In this document: piece after piece, positions 8,919-16,357 of the stretch
How positions within the stretch are numbered: position 1 is the stretch's first letter
How the letters are laid out: every line of letters begins with the position of its first letter
Origin: Ruminococcaceae bacterium BL-6
GTDB lineage: Bacteria > Bacillota > Clostridia > Oscillospirales > Acutalibacteraceae
Direction of reading: 5' to 3'
Assembly: GCA_902810075.1 (NCBI GenBank)
Contig: LR778135.1
Location: forward strand, 2,666,001 to 2,730,000
Length of the DNA: 64,000 nt
The notes under the pieces: generated by a model
Databases searched by the model: none
The model's input: only the letters and a program-made list of their open reading frames with translations
Told to the model about the DNA's origin: nothing
Made by a program: the position numbers and the translations under genes

Positions 8919-9685
8919 ATCCGCCTGATCCCCTCCCAAAACAGCGTCGTGATTTCATACGGGATGAACTTTACAAGGATCCGCTGGACGGAGCACACGA
9001 TCCCCGGCGTGGAAACCGGCAGATTGAGCCCGCTGTCAGTGAGCGCGTGCGCCGCCACGCTGCGGGCGCGCGAGGCGAGCGGGAAATGCTTCACCGCCGC
9101 GCCATCCTTCGTCCTTTTGGAGATCGGGATGAACTCGGTGTCCCTGATCCAATACGGGCAGACCGCCGTCACATGGATGCCGCGGGGAAAAAGCTCCCAC
9201 CGCAGCGCACGGCTGTAATGCAGCACGAAGGCCTTGCTCGCCGCATAGACGTTCAGGCCGGGAAGCGGCTGAAAGGCGGATGAAGAGCAGATTTCCAGGA
9301 TTCGTGCGCCCCTTTTCATATAAGGCAGAACAGCGAGCGTCACATCCACCAGTGCCCGGCAGTTCAGGTCGATCATTCCCCTGTTGTCCCGCTCGGGAAT
9401 ATCCGCGTAGCTTCCCATTTTGCCGAAGCCGGCCGCGTTCACCAGAACGCGCACATCAGGCTTTTCCTCTTCCAGAAGCTTTTTCAGCCGGGCGGCGCTC
9501 TCCCGGTCGGTCAGGTCCATTGCAATAGACCGGACCGGCAGAGAAACGGATTTCTGAAGCTCATGCAGGCGGTCTTCCCGGCGGGCGACCGCCCAGATCG
9601 CGTCGAGATTTCCGCGTGAGGCAAGCAGCCTGACAAATTCGCGCCCAAGCCCGCTGGAAGCGCCGGTCACGATTGCGATACGCAT
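8915..9685 (-). CDS. short-chain dehydrogenase/reductase
   Basis: This 256-residue Rossmann-fold SDR has the cofactor motif TGASSGLG at residues 8-15, the structural NAAG motif (NAAGFG) and the catalytic YAASK with Tyr and Lys; a serine pair (CSSSAF) precedes it. These enzymes oxidise or reduce alcohols and ketones with NAD(P)H. The C-terminal region after the catalytic site is longer than in FabG and ends basic and hydrophobic (TLFWEGIRRI), suggesting lipid or membrane contact. Coupling to plsY by a four-base overlap suggests a lipid-linked substrate, which is inference. Confidence 0.88.
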   Translation of the reverse strand: MRIAIVTGASSGLGREFVRLLASRGNLDAIWAVARREDRLHELQKSVSLPVRSIAMDLTDRESAARLKKLLEEEKPDVRVLVNAAGFGKMGSYADIPERDNRGMIDLNCRALVDVTLAVLPYMKRGARILEICSSSAFQPLPGLNVYAASKAFVLHYSRALRWELFPRGIHVTAVCPYWIRDTEFIPISKRTKDGAAVKHFPLASRARSVAAHALTDSGLNLPVSTPGIVCSVQRILVKFIPYEITTLFWEGIRRI

Positions 9686-9737
9686 GCCGAACCCGCCTTT
9701 CCTTTTACAGCAATTCCACTTATGACCGCGGAGCCGT

Positions 9738-9777
9738 TTTGATTCTTTCTCCCGCCTTCGGCAGGGGAGGAATCAAA
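9738..9777. repeat. intergenic hairpin
   Basis: TTTGATTC and GAATCAAA flank an inner hairpin (CCCGCCTTCGGCAGGGG-like). It lies between the 85-codon gene and the dehydrogenase gene. No U-tract follows on either strand, so a terminator role is uncertain. Confidence 0.4.
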
Positions 9778-9813
9778 CAAATGCGATCGGTTTTGGGAGG
9801 GAAAGATTTGCTT

Positions 9814-10071
9814 TTACCTGATCCCATACTTTTCCAGAAAAAGGAGCATGTTGAGATTGACCAGCTTTTGGGCCATCATCTCCCTGTACCGGACAGTTTT
9901 TTCTTTGCCGTCGGCGCGGAGCTTTTTCAATTTCGGGTGAATCTGCGTCTGACTATCCGTCAATTCCTGATAAGCGTCTTCAAATTGCGCCAGGCGCTGG
10001 ATCGCCGCCTCCAGCCGGCTGCTGTCGACGACAAAACGCCCTTCTTTCGTCCGTTTGGTGAACCGGTCCAT
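9814..10071 (-). CDS. small conserved-looking protein, function unknown
   Basis: 85 residues, charged and mostly helical, beginning MDRFTKRTKEGRFVVD and ending LLFLEKYGIR. AGAAGAGGTG is well placed before the ATG, and the amphipathic pattern (SRLEAAIQRLAQFEDAYQEL) looks like real protein. It resembles small phage-type or accessory proteins of Clostridia in style, but I cannot name a family. It reads in the same direction as the cobW gene upstream, 117 bases away. Confidence 0.6.
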   Translation of the reverse strand: MDRFTKRTKEGRFVVDSSRLEAAIQRLAQFEDAYQELTDSQTQIHPKLKKLRADGKEKTVRYREMMAQKLVNLNMLLFLEKYGIR

Positions 10072-10188
10072 AAAAGCACCTCTTCTTTTCGCCGGTATGC
10101 TCCGGCCTTCTTTCAGGCCGCCTTATGGGCCAAAACCACAGAGTTTCCGCGGCCGCTTCTTCCCCGGCCGATCACGGCCGGAAAGCGG

Positions 10189-11211
10189 TCAGGAAACTCC
10201 GAATAAGGCCGCAAGGCCGGGTCTGTCCAGATCCTGCCCGATGACGCAGAGGCGGCCCGTATAGTCCGAAGCGATTTCCTTTTGGGAAGCCTCGCCCGGG
10301 ACGTAGTCGAACTGAACCCATCTGCCGTCCTCCACCGGAACGATTCCTTTGGCGCGGAGCACCGTCCCGTACCGGCCGATCGTCTGAAGCGCCTCGTTGA
10401 TTCCGCGGGACTGAAACACCTTCGGGGTCTCCATGCTCCACACTTCGAACGCTTCATCCGCGCAGTGCTCGTGGCCTTCCTGGTGGTCGTGTTCATGGTC
10501 ATGGTGATCATGGTGGTGATGGCCGCATCCGCAGTCTTCATGGTGGTGATGGCCGCATCCGCAGTCTTCATGGTGGGGATGCTCCCGATCAGGGCGCATT
10601 TCCCCGATCAGCTCCGGCTCCCTTTCCTCCGCAACGGCCAAAAGCTTTTCCGCGCTCAGCTGATCCCATGGGGTGGTGACGATATTGGCTTCGGGATTCT
10701 GTTCCCGGATGCTTTTCACCGTACTTTCCAGTTTTTCCGCCGTCGCTTTCTGTGTCCGGCTCAAAATCACGGTTCTCGCGTTTTTGATCTGGTCCAGAAA
10801 GAATTCGGAGAAATTTTCCGCGTACATCGCGTATTTGGTGGCGTCGGCCACCGCCGCGCAGATCCCGAACCCGCCGCTCTCTTTTTGCAGCACGCTCCGG
10901 CAGGAGTCCATAATATCCGAGAGCTTTCCGACGCCCGAAGGCTCGATCACGATTCGGTCCGGCCGGTATTTTTTGATGACGTCCCTCAGCGCGGCATTGA
11001 AATCCCCCGCCAGGGTGCAGCAGATGCAGCCGGAACTGATCTCCCGCATGGAAACCCCGGTATCCTTCAGCAGCTTCCCGTCAATCCCGACGCTGCCGAA
11101 TTCGTTTTCTATCACTACTATTTTTCCCGGAAACGCTTTTTCTTCCAGCATTTTCTTAATCAGCGTCGTTTTTCCCGCGCCCAGGAAGCCCGATATGAGA
11201 TCAATTTTCAT
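10189..11211 (-). CDS. CobW/COG0523-family GTPase, putative zinc metallochaperone
   Basis: 340 residues. The P-loop GFLGAGKTTLIKK opens the protein, the family metal motif GCICC (CxCC) lies near residue 63, and switch/base elements follow (ILSRTQKATAEKL). A histidine-rich insert near residues 210-240 has two tandem copies of HEDCGCGHHH plus further His/Asp/Glu residues, a likely zinc store or transfer loop. The C-terminal CobW_C domain follows. Zur-regulated COG0523 proteins (YciC, ZagA, ZNG1 types) deliver zinc to client enzymes when zinc is scarce. The neighbouring Fur-type gene and zinc transporter genes support zinc rather than cobalt or nickel. Confidence 0.88.
   Translation of the reverse strand: MKIDLISGFLGAGKTTLIKKMLEEKAFPGKIVVIENEFGSVGIDGKLLKDTGVSMREISSGCICCTLAGDFNAALRDVIKKYRPDRIVIEPSGVGKLSDIMDSCRSVLQKESGGFGICAAVADATKYAMYAENFSEFFLDQIKNARTVILSRTQKATAEKLESTVKSIREQNPEANIVTTPWDQLSAEKLLAVAEEREPELIGEMRPDREHPHHEDCGCGHHHHEDCGCGHHHHDHHDHEHDHQEGHEHCADEAFEVWSMETPKVFQSRGINEALQTIGRYGTVLRAKGIVPVEDGRWVQFDYVPGEASQKEIASDYTGRLCVIGQDLDRPGLAALFGVS
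10509..10568. repeat. 30-bp tandem duplication inside the cobW-like gene
   Basis: Two identical 30-base units (10509-10538 and 10539-10568), followed by the start of a third, encode HEDCGCGHHH twice. The repeat sets the length of the His/Cys metal loop. Confidence 0.9.
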
Positions 11212-11257
11212 TCGTATCCCGCCTTAATGATCGTATTTCCAACCAAAAATGTTAGAT

Positions 11258-11298
11258 TGTTTCCGTCTCTCCCCAACAAAAGGGGAGAGACGGAAACA
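11258..11298 (-). repeat. perfect 17-bp hairpin between the Fur-type gene and cobW
   Basis: The arms TGTTTCCGTCTCTCCCC and GGGGAGAGACGGAAACA are exact complements around a seven-base loop. It sits downstream of the Fur-type stop and upstream of cobW. A T-rich stretch follows on the minus strand only after about 10 bases, so it may be a terminator, an attenuator or an RNA end protector. Confidence 0.6.
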
Positions 11299-11345
11299 GG
11301 CTTATAATCAACAGAATCACTGAAACCATGGGCTTGGCATGGAAC

Positions 11346-11792
11346 TCAGGTTTTGGGGGGCAGCCCCTTCGCCTGACATTCCGGACAGTAGCCATAAATG
11401 TTCAGCTTATGGTCCGTGATGGTAAAATGCGTCTGCTCCTCCAGCTTCTTTTCATAGGCCTTCAAGGGGCAGGCGTCGAGCGAAATCATCTTTTTGCAGC
11501 CCAGGCACACCAGATAATGCTTATGGATCATCCGGTTGTATTCGTACAGCGCCTTATTGCTTTCATTCAATTTGATCTTGACGACCAGGTTGTTTTCCAT
11601 CAGGCTGTCCAGCTCCCTGTAAACCGTCGACAGGCTGGTCGGGATTTCAACGTGGTTCAAGTTGAGAAATATCTGCTCGGCCGTGACCGGCTGGGTCTGC
11701 TTTTCCAGCATCTCCAGAATGGCCGTTCTGCGCTTTGTATTTTTCAGTCCGGCACGCTTCAGATCCTCACGGCGGTCGGTTCCATTCTTCAT
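11346..11792 (-). CDS. zur: Fur-family repressor, probably zinc-responsive (Zur)
   Basis: 148 residues with the Fur architecture: a winged helix (NTKRRTAILEMLEKQTQPVTAEQI, then SLSTVYREL recognition helix), a His-containing hinge (HKHYLVCLGCKK), and a C-terminal structural zinc site made of CLGC and CPEC pairs. Context (CobW GTPase, znuABC, zinc ribbon) makes zinc the likely co-repressor, although the sequence alone would also allow Fur. The ATG at 11792 is used because GGGAGTG precedes it; a GTG at 11807 is possible. A near-perfect operator overlaps its own promoter region, implying autoregulation. Confidence 0.85.
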   Translation of the reverse strand: MKNGTDRREDLKRAGLKNTKRRTAILEMLEKQTQPVTAEQIFLNLNHVEIPTSLSTVYRELDSLMENNLVVKIKLNESNKALYEYNRMIHKHYLVCLGCKKMISLDACPLKAYEKKLEEQTHFTITDHKLNIYGYCPECQAKGLPPKT

Positions 11793-11815
11793 TAAAATCA
11801 CTCCCACGCCATGGA

Positions 11816-11838
11816 TTGCAAATGATTATCATTTGCAA
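11816..11838. promoter_or_regulatory. Fur/Zur-type operator of the zur gene
   Basis: A perfect inverted repeat has 11-base arms TTGCAAATGAT and ATCATTTGCAA around one base. It lies right downstream of the -10 of the zur promoter, where a bound repressor would block initiation. The inner TGATnATCA core resembles Fur-family boxes. Confidence 0.8.
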
Positions 11839-11843
11839 TACAA

Positions 11844-11872
11844 ATTATAATATGTTCCCTGAGAACTGTCAA
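11844..11872 (-). promoter_or_regulatory. sigma-A promoter of zur
   Basis: On the minus strand TTGACA (11872-11867) and TATAAT (11849-11844) are both consensus, with a 17-base spacer. Confidence 0.85.
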
Positions 11873-11941
11873 TCCCGCAGGAAGGCAGGGCCGCGGATCC
11901 ACTCCCCGAAAATTGTTTCCGCGGCGCTTTTTTGGACGTTA

Positions 11942-12745
11942 TCAGGAATAATTGAAATAAATATAATCGTCTTTCGCCTTTTCCGCCGGCTCTATCTTCG
12001 TGACATAACAGACCGGCATCGTCTGCCCCTGATAATTCTCGATCTTGATGGTTCCGGTCACCCACACCCATTCGCCGTCCTTGTATTTCGCGACGTCCTT
12101 GCCGCGGCTCAGCACCCCGCACGGCTGAAGGTCGGCGGTGCAGCAGACCATGGCGTAGCGCACGGGGACGATCTCGTCTTTTGCAAACCCTTCCATACGG
12201 AATACCTGTCCCTTGAACTTCAGGGTTTTGCCCTCGTACTTTTTCATGTTCTCGTTGATATCCTGATACCACCGGGCGTAATTCTCATCGGCGATCGTCG
12301 TCGTGCCCCCCTGCGCGCCGCCGGAAAGATCGGGAGACTCGGGCGCGGAGGAGGACGGAACCTCGATTCCGATATCATCCTTCTGCGAAACGCGGTTCGG
12401 GATCACGGTCCCTTTATTCTGGGCCGTGACGCCGCCGGCGGCGCTGCCGAAGGAAACGGCTTTCCCCTGCACCGCGCCGGCGGGGATCAGAATCGACGCC
12501 AGCAGAGGCACCAGGAAAAGAAGGTATTTCATCGGCCTTGCATTGTGCTTCGGCGTAAAGGCGTGGGGGAGCATAAAGAAGGCGATCACGACCAGCGCGC
12601 CCGCCGTTCCGAAAAGGAAGCCGTTCAGGCGCGGGTGAACGTACAGGGAAACCTTCCCCGAAATCAGCGCATAAAACAGCAGGATTCCCAAAAGGAAGCA
12701 GATCAGCGCTTCAAAAAATAATTCCGAATTGATTTTCCGGTTCAT
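11942..12745 (-). CDS. TIGR03943/YcgQ-like membrane protein paired with permease
   Basis: About 267 residues from the ATG at 12745, which overlaps the permease stop (TAATG). Two or three N-terminal membrane helices (EALICFLLGILLFYALI, ALVVIAFFMLP, YLLFLVPLLASILIPAGAV) precede an extracytoplasmic domain with a conserved-looking Cys motif (MVCCTADLQPCG) and a beta-rich end (WVWVTGTIKIENYQG). TIGR03943 proteins are habitually encoded beside DUF318-type permeases and CobW GTPases and are often zinc-regulated, but their biochemistry is not established. The Cys cluster could bind metal outside the membrane. Confidence 0.82.
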   Translation of the reverse strand: MNRKINSELFFEALICFLLGILLFYALISGKVSLYVHPRLNGFLFGTAGALVVIAFFMLPHAFTPKHNARPMKYLLFLVPLLASILIPAGAVQGKAVSFGSAAGGVTAQNKGTVIPNRVSQKDDIGIEVPSSSAPESPDLSGGAQGGTTTIADENYARWYQDINENMKKYEGKTLKFKGQVFRMEGFAKDEIVPVRYAMVCCTADLQPCGVLSRGKDVAKYKDGEWVWVTGTIKIENYQGQTMPVCYVTKIEPAEKAKDDYIYFNYS

Positions 12746-14310
12746 TATTTCATCCCTCCCTGAATCATGACGGAAAACAGCAGGAATATCGGGACCGCAA
12801 GGATCAGCAGCAGCCCCACCAATTTGACGACGAATCTCTTTTTGAAGGTTCCGGTCAGCATGAAAAGATTGGACAGATCCAGCATCGGCCCCATGACCAT
12901 AAACGCGACGACCGACGTGACGGGGAACACATTCAGAAAGCTTCTCGCGATAAAAGCGTTTGAAGTGGAGCACACCGACATAAAGAACGCCAGAAGGAGC
13001 ATCACGAGAAGCGGAACGATCACAGAAGCGCCTTCCTTTTGAAAAAGGGAAGCGGGGATGCTCTGCTGCAATACGGCGCACAGCAGGGCGCCGACGACGA
13101 TATATTTCCCCATCGAAACAAATTCTTTCCCGGTCAGAACGAAGATCAGCTCCGCTTTATTTTTGCACGGCACCGTGTCGACGGAACAGGCGCAGGAAAC
13201 CGTAGAGGACGGCAGAAGCGCCTGCTCGGACCCGGCATGCGCCGCAAGCAGGACGGCGCCGGCCAGCGCCGCGACCAAAATGCCGATCAGCACCCGGAAA
13301 AGGACGAAGGAGGGCTGGCCGGGAAAGGCGTACACGGTGGACAGGATGGCGACGGGGCTGACCGCGGGGGCCGCCAGCATAAAGGCCATCGCATGGGGAA
13401 GCGGCACCCCCTTGCGGGTCAGGCGGGAAGCGATCGGCACGATGCCGCAGTCGCACACGGGAAAAAAGAAGCCGAGGATCAGCGCCAGCGGAAACCCAAG
13501 CCACCTGTGCCCGGTAAAAAAGCGGACCAGGACATCGTCCGGCACGAAGGCCTGAAGAAGCGAGGACACGAACGCCCCGATCAGCAAAAAAGGGACGGCC
13601 TGCATGATGATGCCGATAAAGACCATGTTGATGCTCTGAACGACCGAAAAATGGTCCCTTAAAATGGGATATCCCACGATGAGGAGGCACGCGAAAAGCG
13701 TCGCGAGCGAAGCGGCCGTATGGCGCCGCCGCTCCAGCCGGCGCGTTTCCGCCGTTTCCTGCGGGTCGAGCACCGCCGCCAGGTACCGGTCCGACGGCTC
13801 TTCTTCAAAAAACAGCTTCGCCGTCCGGTTGACATTGGCGACGGCCGTGGTCAGCGGCTGCAAATCCCCGCTGCACCGGTTGAAGTGGACGGAATCGGCA
13901 TTGCTCAGCTGGTTTCTCATCAGGCTGCCGGTGTTTTTCATGTAAAGGTCGAACGTTTCCGCATCCGCGCAGAAAATGATTCGGTCGATTTTATAATCGT
14001 CGGGCAGCCTGACCTGCAGAAGCCGTTCGATCGGCCAGGTGCCGTTGTATTCCATCAGGATCAGATCGGGGTCCAGTTCTTTTTTGACCGTCTCGAACAA
14101 TTTTGCCCAGATGGTCCGGACGTTCCTGATCTGAGAAAACGTGGTATCTTCGTTTTTGATGGCGCCGGCGCGGAAATCCGCCTCTCCCTCTTCGCACTGG
14201 ATCACCAGGATCCGGCGGTAATGCTGCATATAATCCTGTTCCAGAATGTGCTGGATCAGGGCCGTTTTTCCGCTTTCCAGAAATCCGCAGAATACTTCAA
14301 TTTTTGTCAT
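12745..14310 (-). CDS. fusion: CobW-like P-loop domain plus DUF318/YraQ-type permease
   Basis: 521 residues from an ATG preceded by AGGAG. Residues 1-205 form a P-loop NTPase module with the Walker A CGFLESGKTALIQHIL, then a CobW-like core (DLILMEYNGTWPIERLL, IIFCADAETFDLYM), but I see no CxCC metal motif. Residues 215-521 form a polytopic permease of the DUF318 family with conserved FFPVCDCGIVPIASRL and GVPLPHAMAFMLAAPAVSP blocks and a late SVCSTSNAFIARSF block. A Cys-rich insert (SCACSVDTVPCKNK) sits in a loop. Fusing the GTPase-like module to the permease suggests nucleotide-gated export or import of a metal or metal-thiol species; that role is inference. Confidence 0.82.
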   Translation of the reverse strand: MTKIEVFCGFLESGKTALIQHILEQDYMQHYRRILVIQCEEGEADFRAGAIKNEDTTFSQIRNVRTIWAKLFETVKKELDPDLILMEYNGTWPIERLLQVRLPDDYKIDRIIFCADAETFDLYMKNTGSLMRNQLSNADSVHFNRCSGDLQPLTTAVANVNRTAKLFFEEEPSDRYLAAVLDPQETAETRRLERRRHTAASLATLFACLLIVGYPILRDHFSVVQSINMVFIGIIMQAVPFLLIGAFVSSLLQAFVPDDVLVRFFTGHRWLGFPLALILGFFFPVCDCGIVPIASRLTRKGVPLPHAMAFMLAAPAVSPVAILSTVYAFPGQPSFVLFRVLIGILVAALAGAVLLAAHAGSEQALLPSSTVSCACSVDTVPCKNKAELIFVLTGKEFVSMGKYIVVGALLCAVLQQSIPASLFQKEGASVIVPLLVMLLLAFFMSVCSTSNAFIARSFLNVFPVTSVVAFMVMGPMLDLSNLFMLTGTFKKRFVVKLVGLLLILAVPIFLLFSVMIQGGMK

Positions 14311-14371
14311 AGCAAGCTCCTGAAACAAATGGGAATGGTTTTGAAATCATGAGAAAATCCGATATCGATGT

Positions 14372-14531
14372 AGGTTGCGTTTGAAAAATCAAAGGACTCG
14401 TCTATTTCGGCTAAATCGTGCCGCACGGCATTAAAAACGCTCGGAATCCGGAAAGGATTCCTGCGCTTTTTTCTTGTTCGGCGTAATTTTATTCCGAAAA
14501 TCCGTCGTTTTTTATATTTCAAACAAGGCCC
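14372..14531. repeat. MITE-like snap-back element, copy 1
   Basis: 160 bases bounded by AGGTTGCGTTTGA on the left and TCAAACAAGGCCC on the right, which are imperfect inverted repeats. Most of its length matches the copy at 61244-61404, including the internal hairpin around GGAATCCGGAAAGGATTCC and the distal inverted blocks. No transposase is inside. Confidence 0.8.
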
Positions 14532-14656
14532 AGCACCATCATAGCATATTTTTCAGAAAAAGAAAAAGAAGAAATTTTTCTTTCGTCAAAGGCCGGAGCC
14601 GCCGCTCCATGGCGGGCGTCTGCGGAAAAGCCGCCCATTATTTTATTCTGAAAATA

Positions 14657-14688
14657 CAAAAAGCCAACCTGACGATGAGATTGGCTTT
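14657..14688 (-). terminator. terminator of the zinc-ribbon gene
   Basis: Arms AAAGCCAA and TTGGCTTT enclose a 13-base loop; on the minus strand it ends in TTGGCTTTTTGTATTTT. Confidence 0.75.
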
Positions 14689-14714
14689 CCTGTTTCAGAA
14701 CCGGGTGCGGAGCA

Positions 14715-14993
14715 TCAGGCCCCTTCCCTCATTTTCGCAAAGCATTCGCTGCAATAGACCGGACGACCTTCCGTCGGTTTAAAAGGCACCTTGCACGGTT
14801 TCCCGCAGGATGCGCACACGGCGTCGTACATCACGCGCTCCGGCTTCTGCCCATCCTTGCGCTTTTTCCGGCATTCGGGGCAGCGCTTCGGCTCGTTCAC
14901 AAAACCTTTTGTGGCATAGAACTCCTGCTCACCGGCGGTCCAGGTAAATTCTTTTCCGCACTCCTGACAGACCAGCACTTTGTCTTCATACAT
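14715..14993 (-). CDS. zinc-ribbon domain protein
   Basis: 92 residues with eight cysteines in four CxxC knuckles: CQEC, CPEC, CASC and CSEC. The first half (LVCQECGKEFTWTAGEQEFYATKGF) is the probable zinc-ribbon domain seen in many bacterial proteins that fold around two zinc ions. It may act as a nucleic-acid or protein-binding adaptor or simply a zinc reservoir; no catalytic residues are seen. Position inside the zinc island and a strong own promoter with a CAAAT-ATTTG inverted repeat near the start site suggest zinc-linked expression. Its leader is about 115 bases long. Confidence 0.8.
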   Translation of the reverse strand: MYEDKVLVCQECGKEFTWTAGEQEFYATKGFVNEPKRCPECRKKRKDGQKPERVMYDAVCASCGKPCKVPFKPTEGRPVYCSECFAKMREGA

Positions 14994-15094
14994 ACTGTTT
15001 TCCTCACTTTACATGTTTTGCCCGGAGTTCAGCCGACGCTTTTGGAAGATCCAAAGTTCTTTCGATGAGCTACGAGGGCGTGATGAAATGCGAA

Positions 15095-15107
15095 CAAATC
15101 CCATTTG
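15095..15107. promoter_or_regulatory. possible Zur half-operator at the zinc-ribbon promoter
   Basis: CAAAT and ATTTG arms with a three-base spacer lie immediately downstream of the -10. It resembles the outer arms of the zur palindrome but has different spacing, so this is tentative. Confidence 0.35.
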
Positions 15108-15114
15108 CAAAAAT

Positions 15115-15143
15115 ATCATAACATTATCTGCCGCAGTTGTCAA
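15115..15143 (-). promoter_or_regulatory. sigma-A promoter of the zinc-ribbon gene
   Basis: On the minus strand TTGACA (15143-15138) and TATGAT (15120-15115) are spaced by 17 bases. Confidence 0.8.
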
Positions 15144-15209
15144 GAATTTGTAAAAAATAAACAGGAAAATTGTATGGGATGCCTCATTTTCAGGAAAAGG
15201 GCGCGCCGC

Positions 15210-16163
15210 TTACGCTTTGTCTTTCAGGCTGTTATAGATTTTGCTCAGATTGCTTCTCATCCGCGCCTGATAGCTTTTATTTTCTTCCTTGCTTTCAAAG
15301 GTATAAATGGTTTCGACCTTCGCGCCGACCTCCCGGGCCAGCGTCTTCGAGATATCGGCGCTTGCCGTTTTCTCCGAAAAAATCGTCGTCACCTTGTTCG
15401 CCTTGCAGTATTTGGCAAGCTCGGAAAGCTGCTGCGCGCTGGGCTCCCCTTCGGCGAAGACATCCTCCACGCTGTTCTGCTTCAGCCCGAAATCGCGGCA
15501 GAGGTAAGCGAAAGCGGCATGTCCCGTCACAAAAGTCTTCTTCCCCACGGACTGGAATCTTTTCTGATAATCCGTATAAAGGCCTTCCAGCTTGGAAACA
15601 AAATCATTGCAGTTCTTCTCATAATAAGCTTTGTTGGCGGGATCCGCCTTTACCAGCGCGTCTTTGATGTTTTTCACTTCGGTCTCGGCGCCTTTCAGGC
15701 TGATCCAGACGTGGGGGTCGTACTGCCCGTGCTCTTTGATCTCCCCTTCATCCGTGTTCTTGATCGGATCCACCCCTTTTGAGGCTTCCACGGCGACCAG
15801 GTTCGGATTATTGGCGGATTTGACCGCGTCGGCCGCCCATGCTTCCATGCCGAGGCCGTTGTACACAAAGACTTTCGCCGTGCTCAGGGCTGCAAGGTCC
15901 TTTGCCTTCGGCTCGAAATCATGCGGCTCCGTCCCGTCCGGAATGATGGTGGAAATCTCCACCCTATCGTCCCCGACCGCTTCCGTGAGCTCCTTCATGG
16001 CGTCGAAGGATACGGACACCTTGATTTTGCTTATCTCGCTCTGTGCGGAGGACTTCGACCCCTTCGACCCTTTCGAGCCCTTCGAATCGCTTCCGCATCC
16101 CGAAAGGGCGATGCTCATAACAGCCGCTGCACACAGCAGGAGCGCCATACAACGTTTCAACAT
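15210..16163 (-). CDS. znuA: zinc ABC transporter substrate-binding lipoprotein
   Basis: 317 residues. The signal ends in the lipobox LSGC, so it is membrane-anchored outside the cell. A GSKGSKGSK linker follows. Cluster A-I folds show metal-ligand histidines at EPHDFEP, DPHVWISL and VTGHAAFAYL plus an acidic ligand near the end (FSEKTASADI). Substrate-binding proteins of this type deliver Zn(II) or Mn(II) to the ABC permease; zinc is favoured by the operator and neighbours. The ATG at 16163 has GGAGG 12 bases upstream; a TTG at 16175 abuts that site and is rejected. It is divergent from znuCB. Confidence 0.92.
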   Translation of the reverse strand: MLKRCMALLLCAAAVMSIALSGCGSDSKGSKGSKGSKSSAQSEISKIKVSVSFDAMKELTEAVGDDRVEISTIIPDGTEPHDFEPKAKDLAALSTAKVFVYNGLGMEAWAADAVKSANNPNLVAVEASKGVDPIKNTDEGEIKEHGQYDPHVWISLKGAETEVKNIKDALVKADPANKAYYEKNCNDFVSKLEGLYTDYQKRFQSVGKKTFVTGHAAFAYLCRDFGLKQNSVEDVFAEGEPSAQQLSELAKYCKANKVTTIFSEKTASADISKTLAREVGAKVETIYTFESKEENKSYQARMRSNLSKIYNSLKDKA

Positions 16164-16194
16164 TTTATTTGTCAACCTCCAGAGAAAATTTTAC

Positions 16195-16217
16195 TTGCAA
16201 ACGCAAATCATTTGTAT
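16195..16217. promoter_or_regulatory. degenerate Zur operator between znuA and znuCB
   Basis: The stretch from TTGCAAACG to ATCATTTGTAT aligns end to end with the zur palindrome, with both TTGCAAA and ATCATTTG halves kept and the left-inner half degenerate. It overlaps the znuCB promoter and could control both divergent units. Confidence 0.65.
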
Positions 16218-16224
16218 TTATAAT
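16195..16224 (+). promoter_or_regulatory. sigma-A promoter of znuCB
   Basis: TTGCAA (16195-16200), an 18-base spacer and TATAAT (16219-16224). The leader to the znuC ATG is about 130 bases. The operator covers the -35 and spacer. Confidence 0.6.
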
Positions 16225-16357
16225 ATAAGGACAGGATATCGATTTGTCAAGGAAGCTATGGGAAATCAACCCGGCTCCGCAGTCATCAATGGAATTGCCG
16301 TCAATCGATTCTGAACAGAATTTTCAACCGATATACAAAGCAAAAAGGAGATTCGGC

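Larger units (their letters stand above)
14311..14714. other. intergenic region holding a MITE-like repeat and a terminator
   Basis: About 400 bases without a convincing gene. The left half is one copy of the 160-bp snap-back repeat; the right half contains the terminator of the zinc-ribbon gene. Short open frames here are repeat-derived or low quality. Confidence 0.7.

Noticed and set aside
11881..11935. Terminator on the plus strand (CCGCGGA/TCCGCGG then a T-run)
   Set aside because: No plus-strand gene lies upstream, and on the minus strand it lacks a U-tract, so I did not list it as functional.
14307..14522. 71-codon minus-strand frame inside MITE copy 1
   Set aside because: The frame spans the repeat and ends outside it with unrelated residues; no ribosome site. 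I kept only the note on the shared RTRKKRRNPFRIPS reading.
14994..15110. Known riboswitch in the zinc-ribbon leader
   Set aside because: The sequence does not match the cores of the c-di-GMP, ZTP, or yybP-ykoY classes as I know them.
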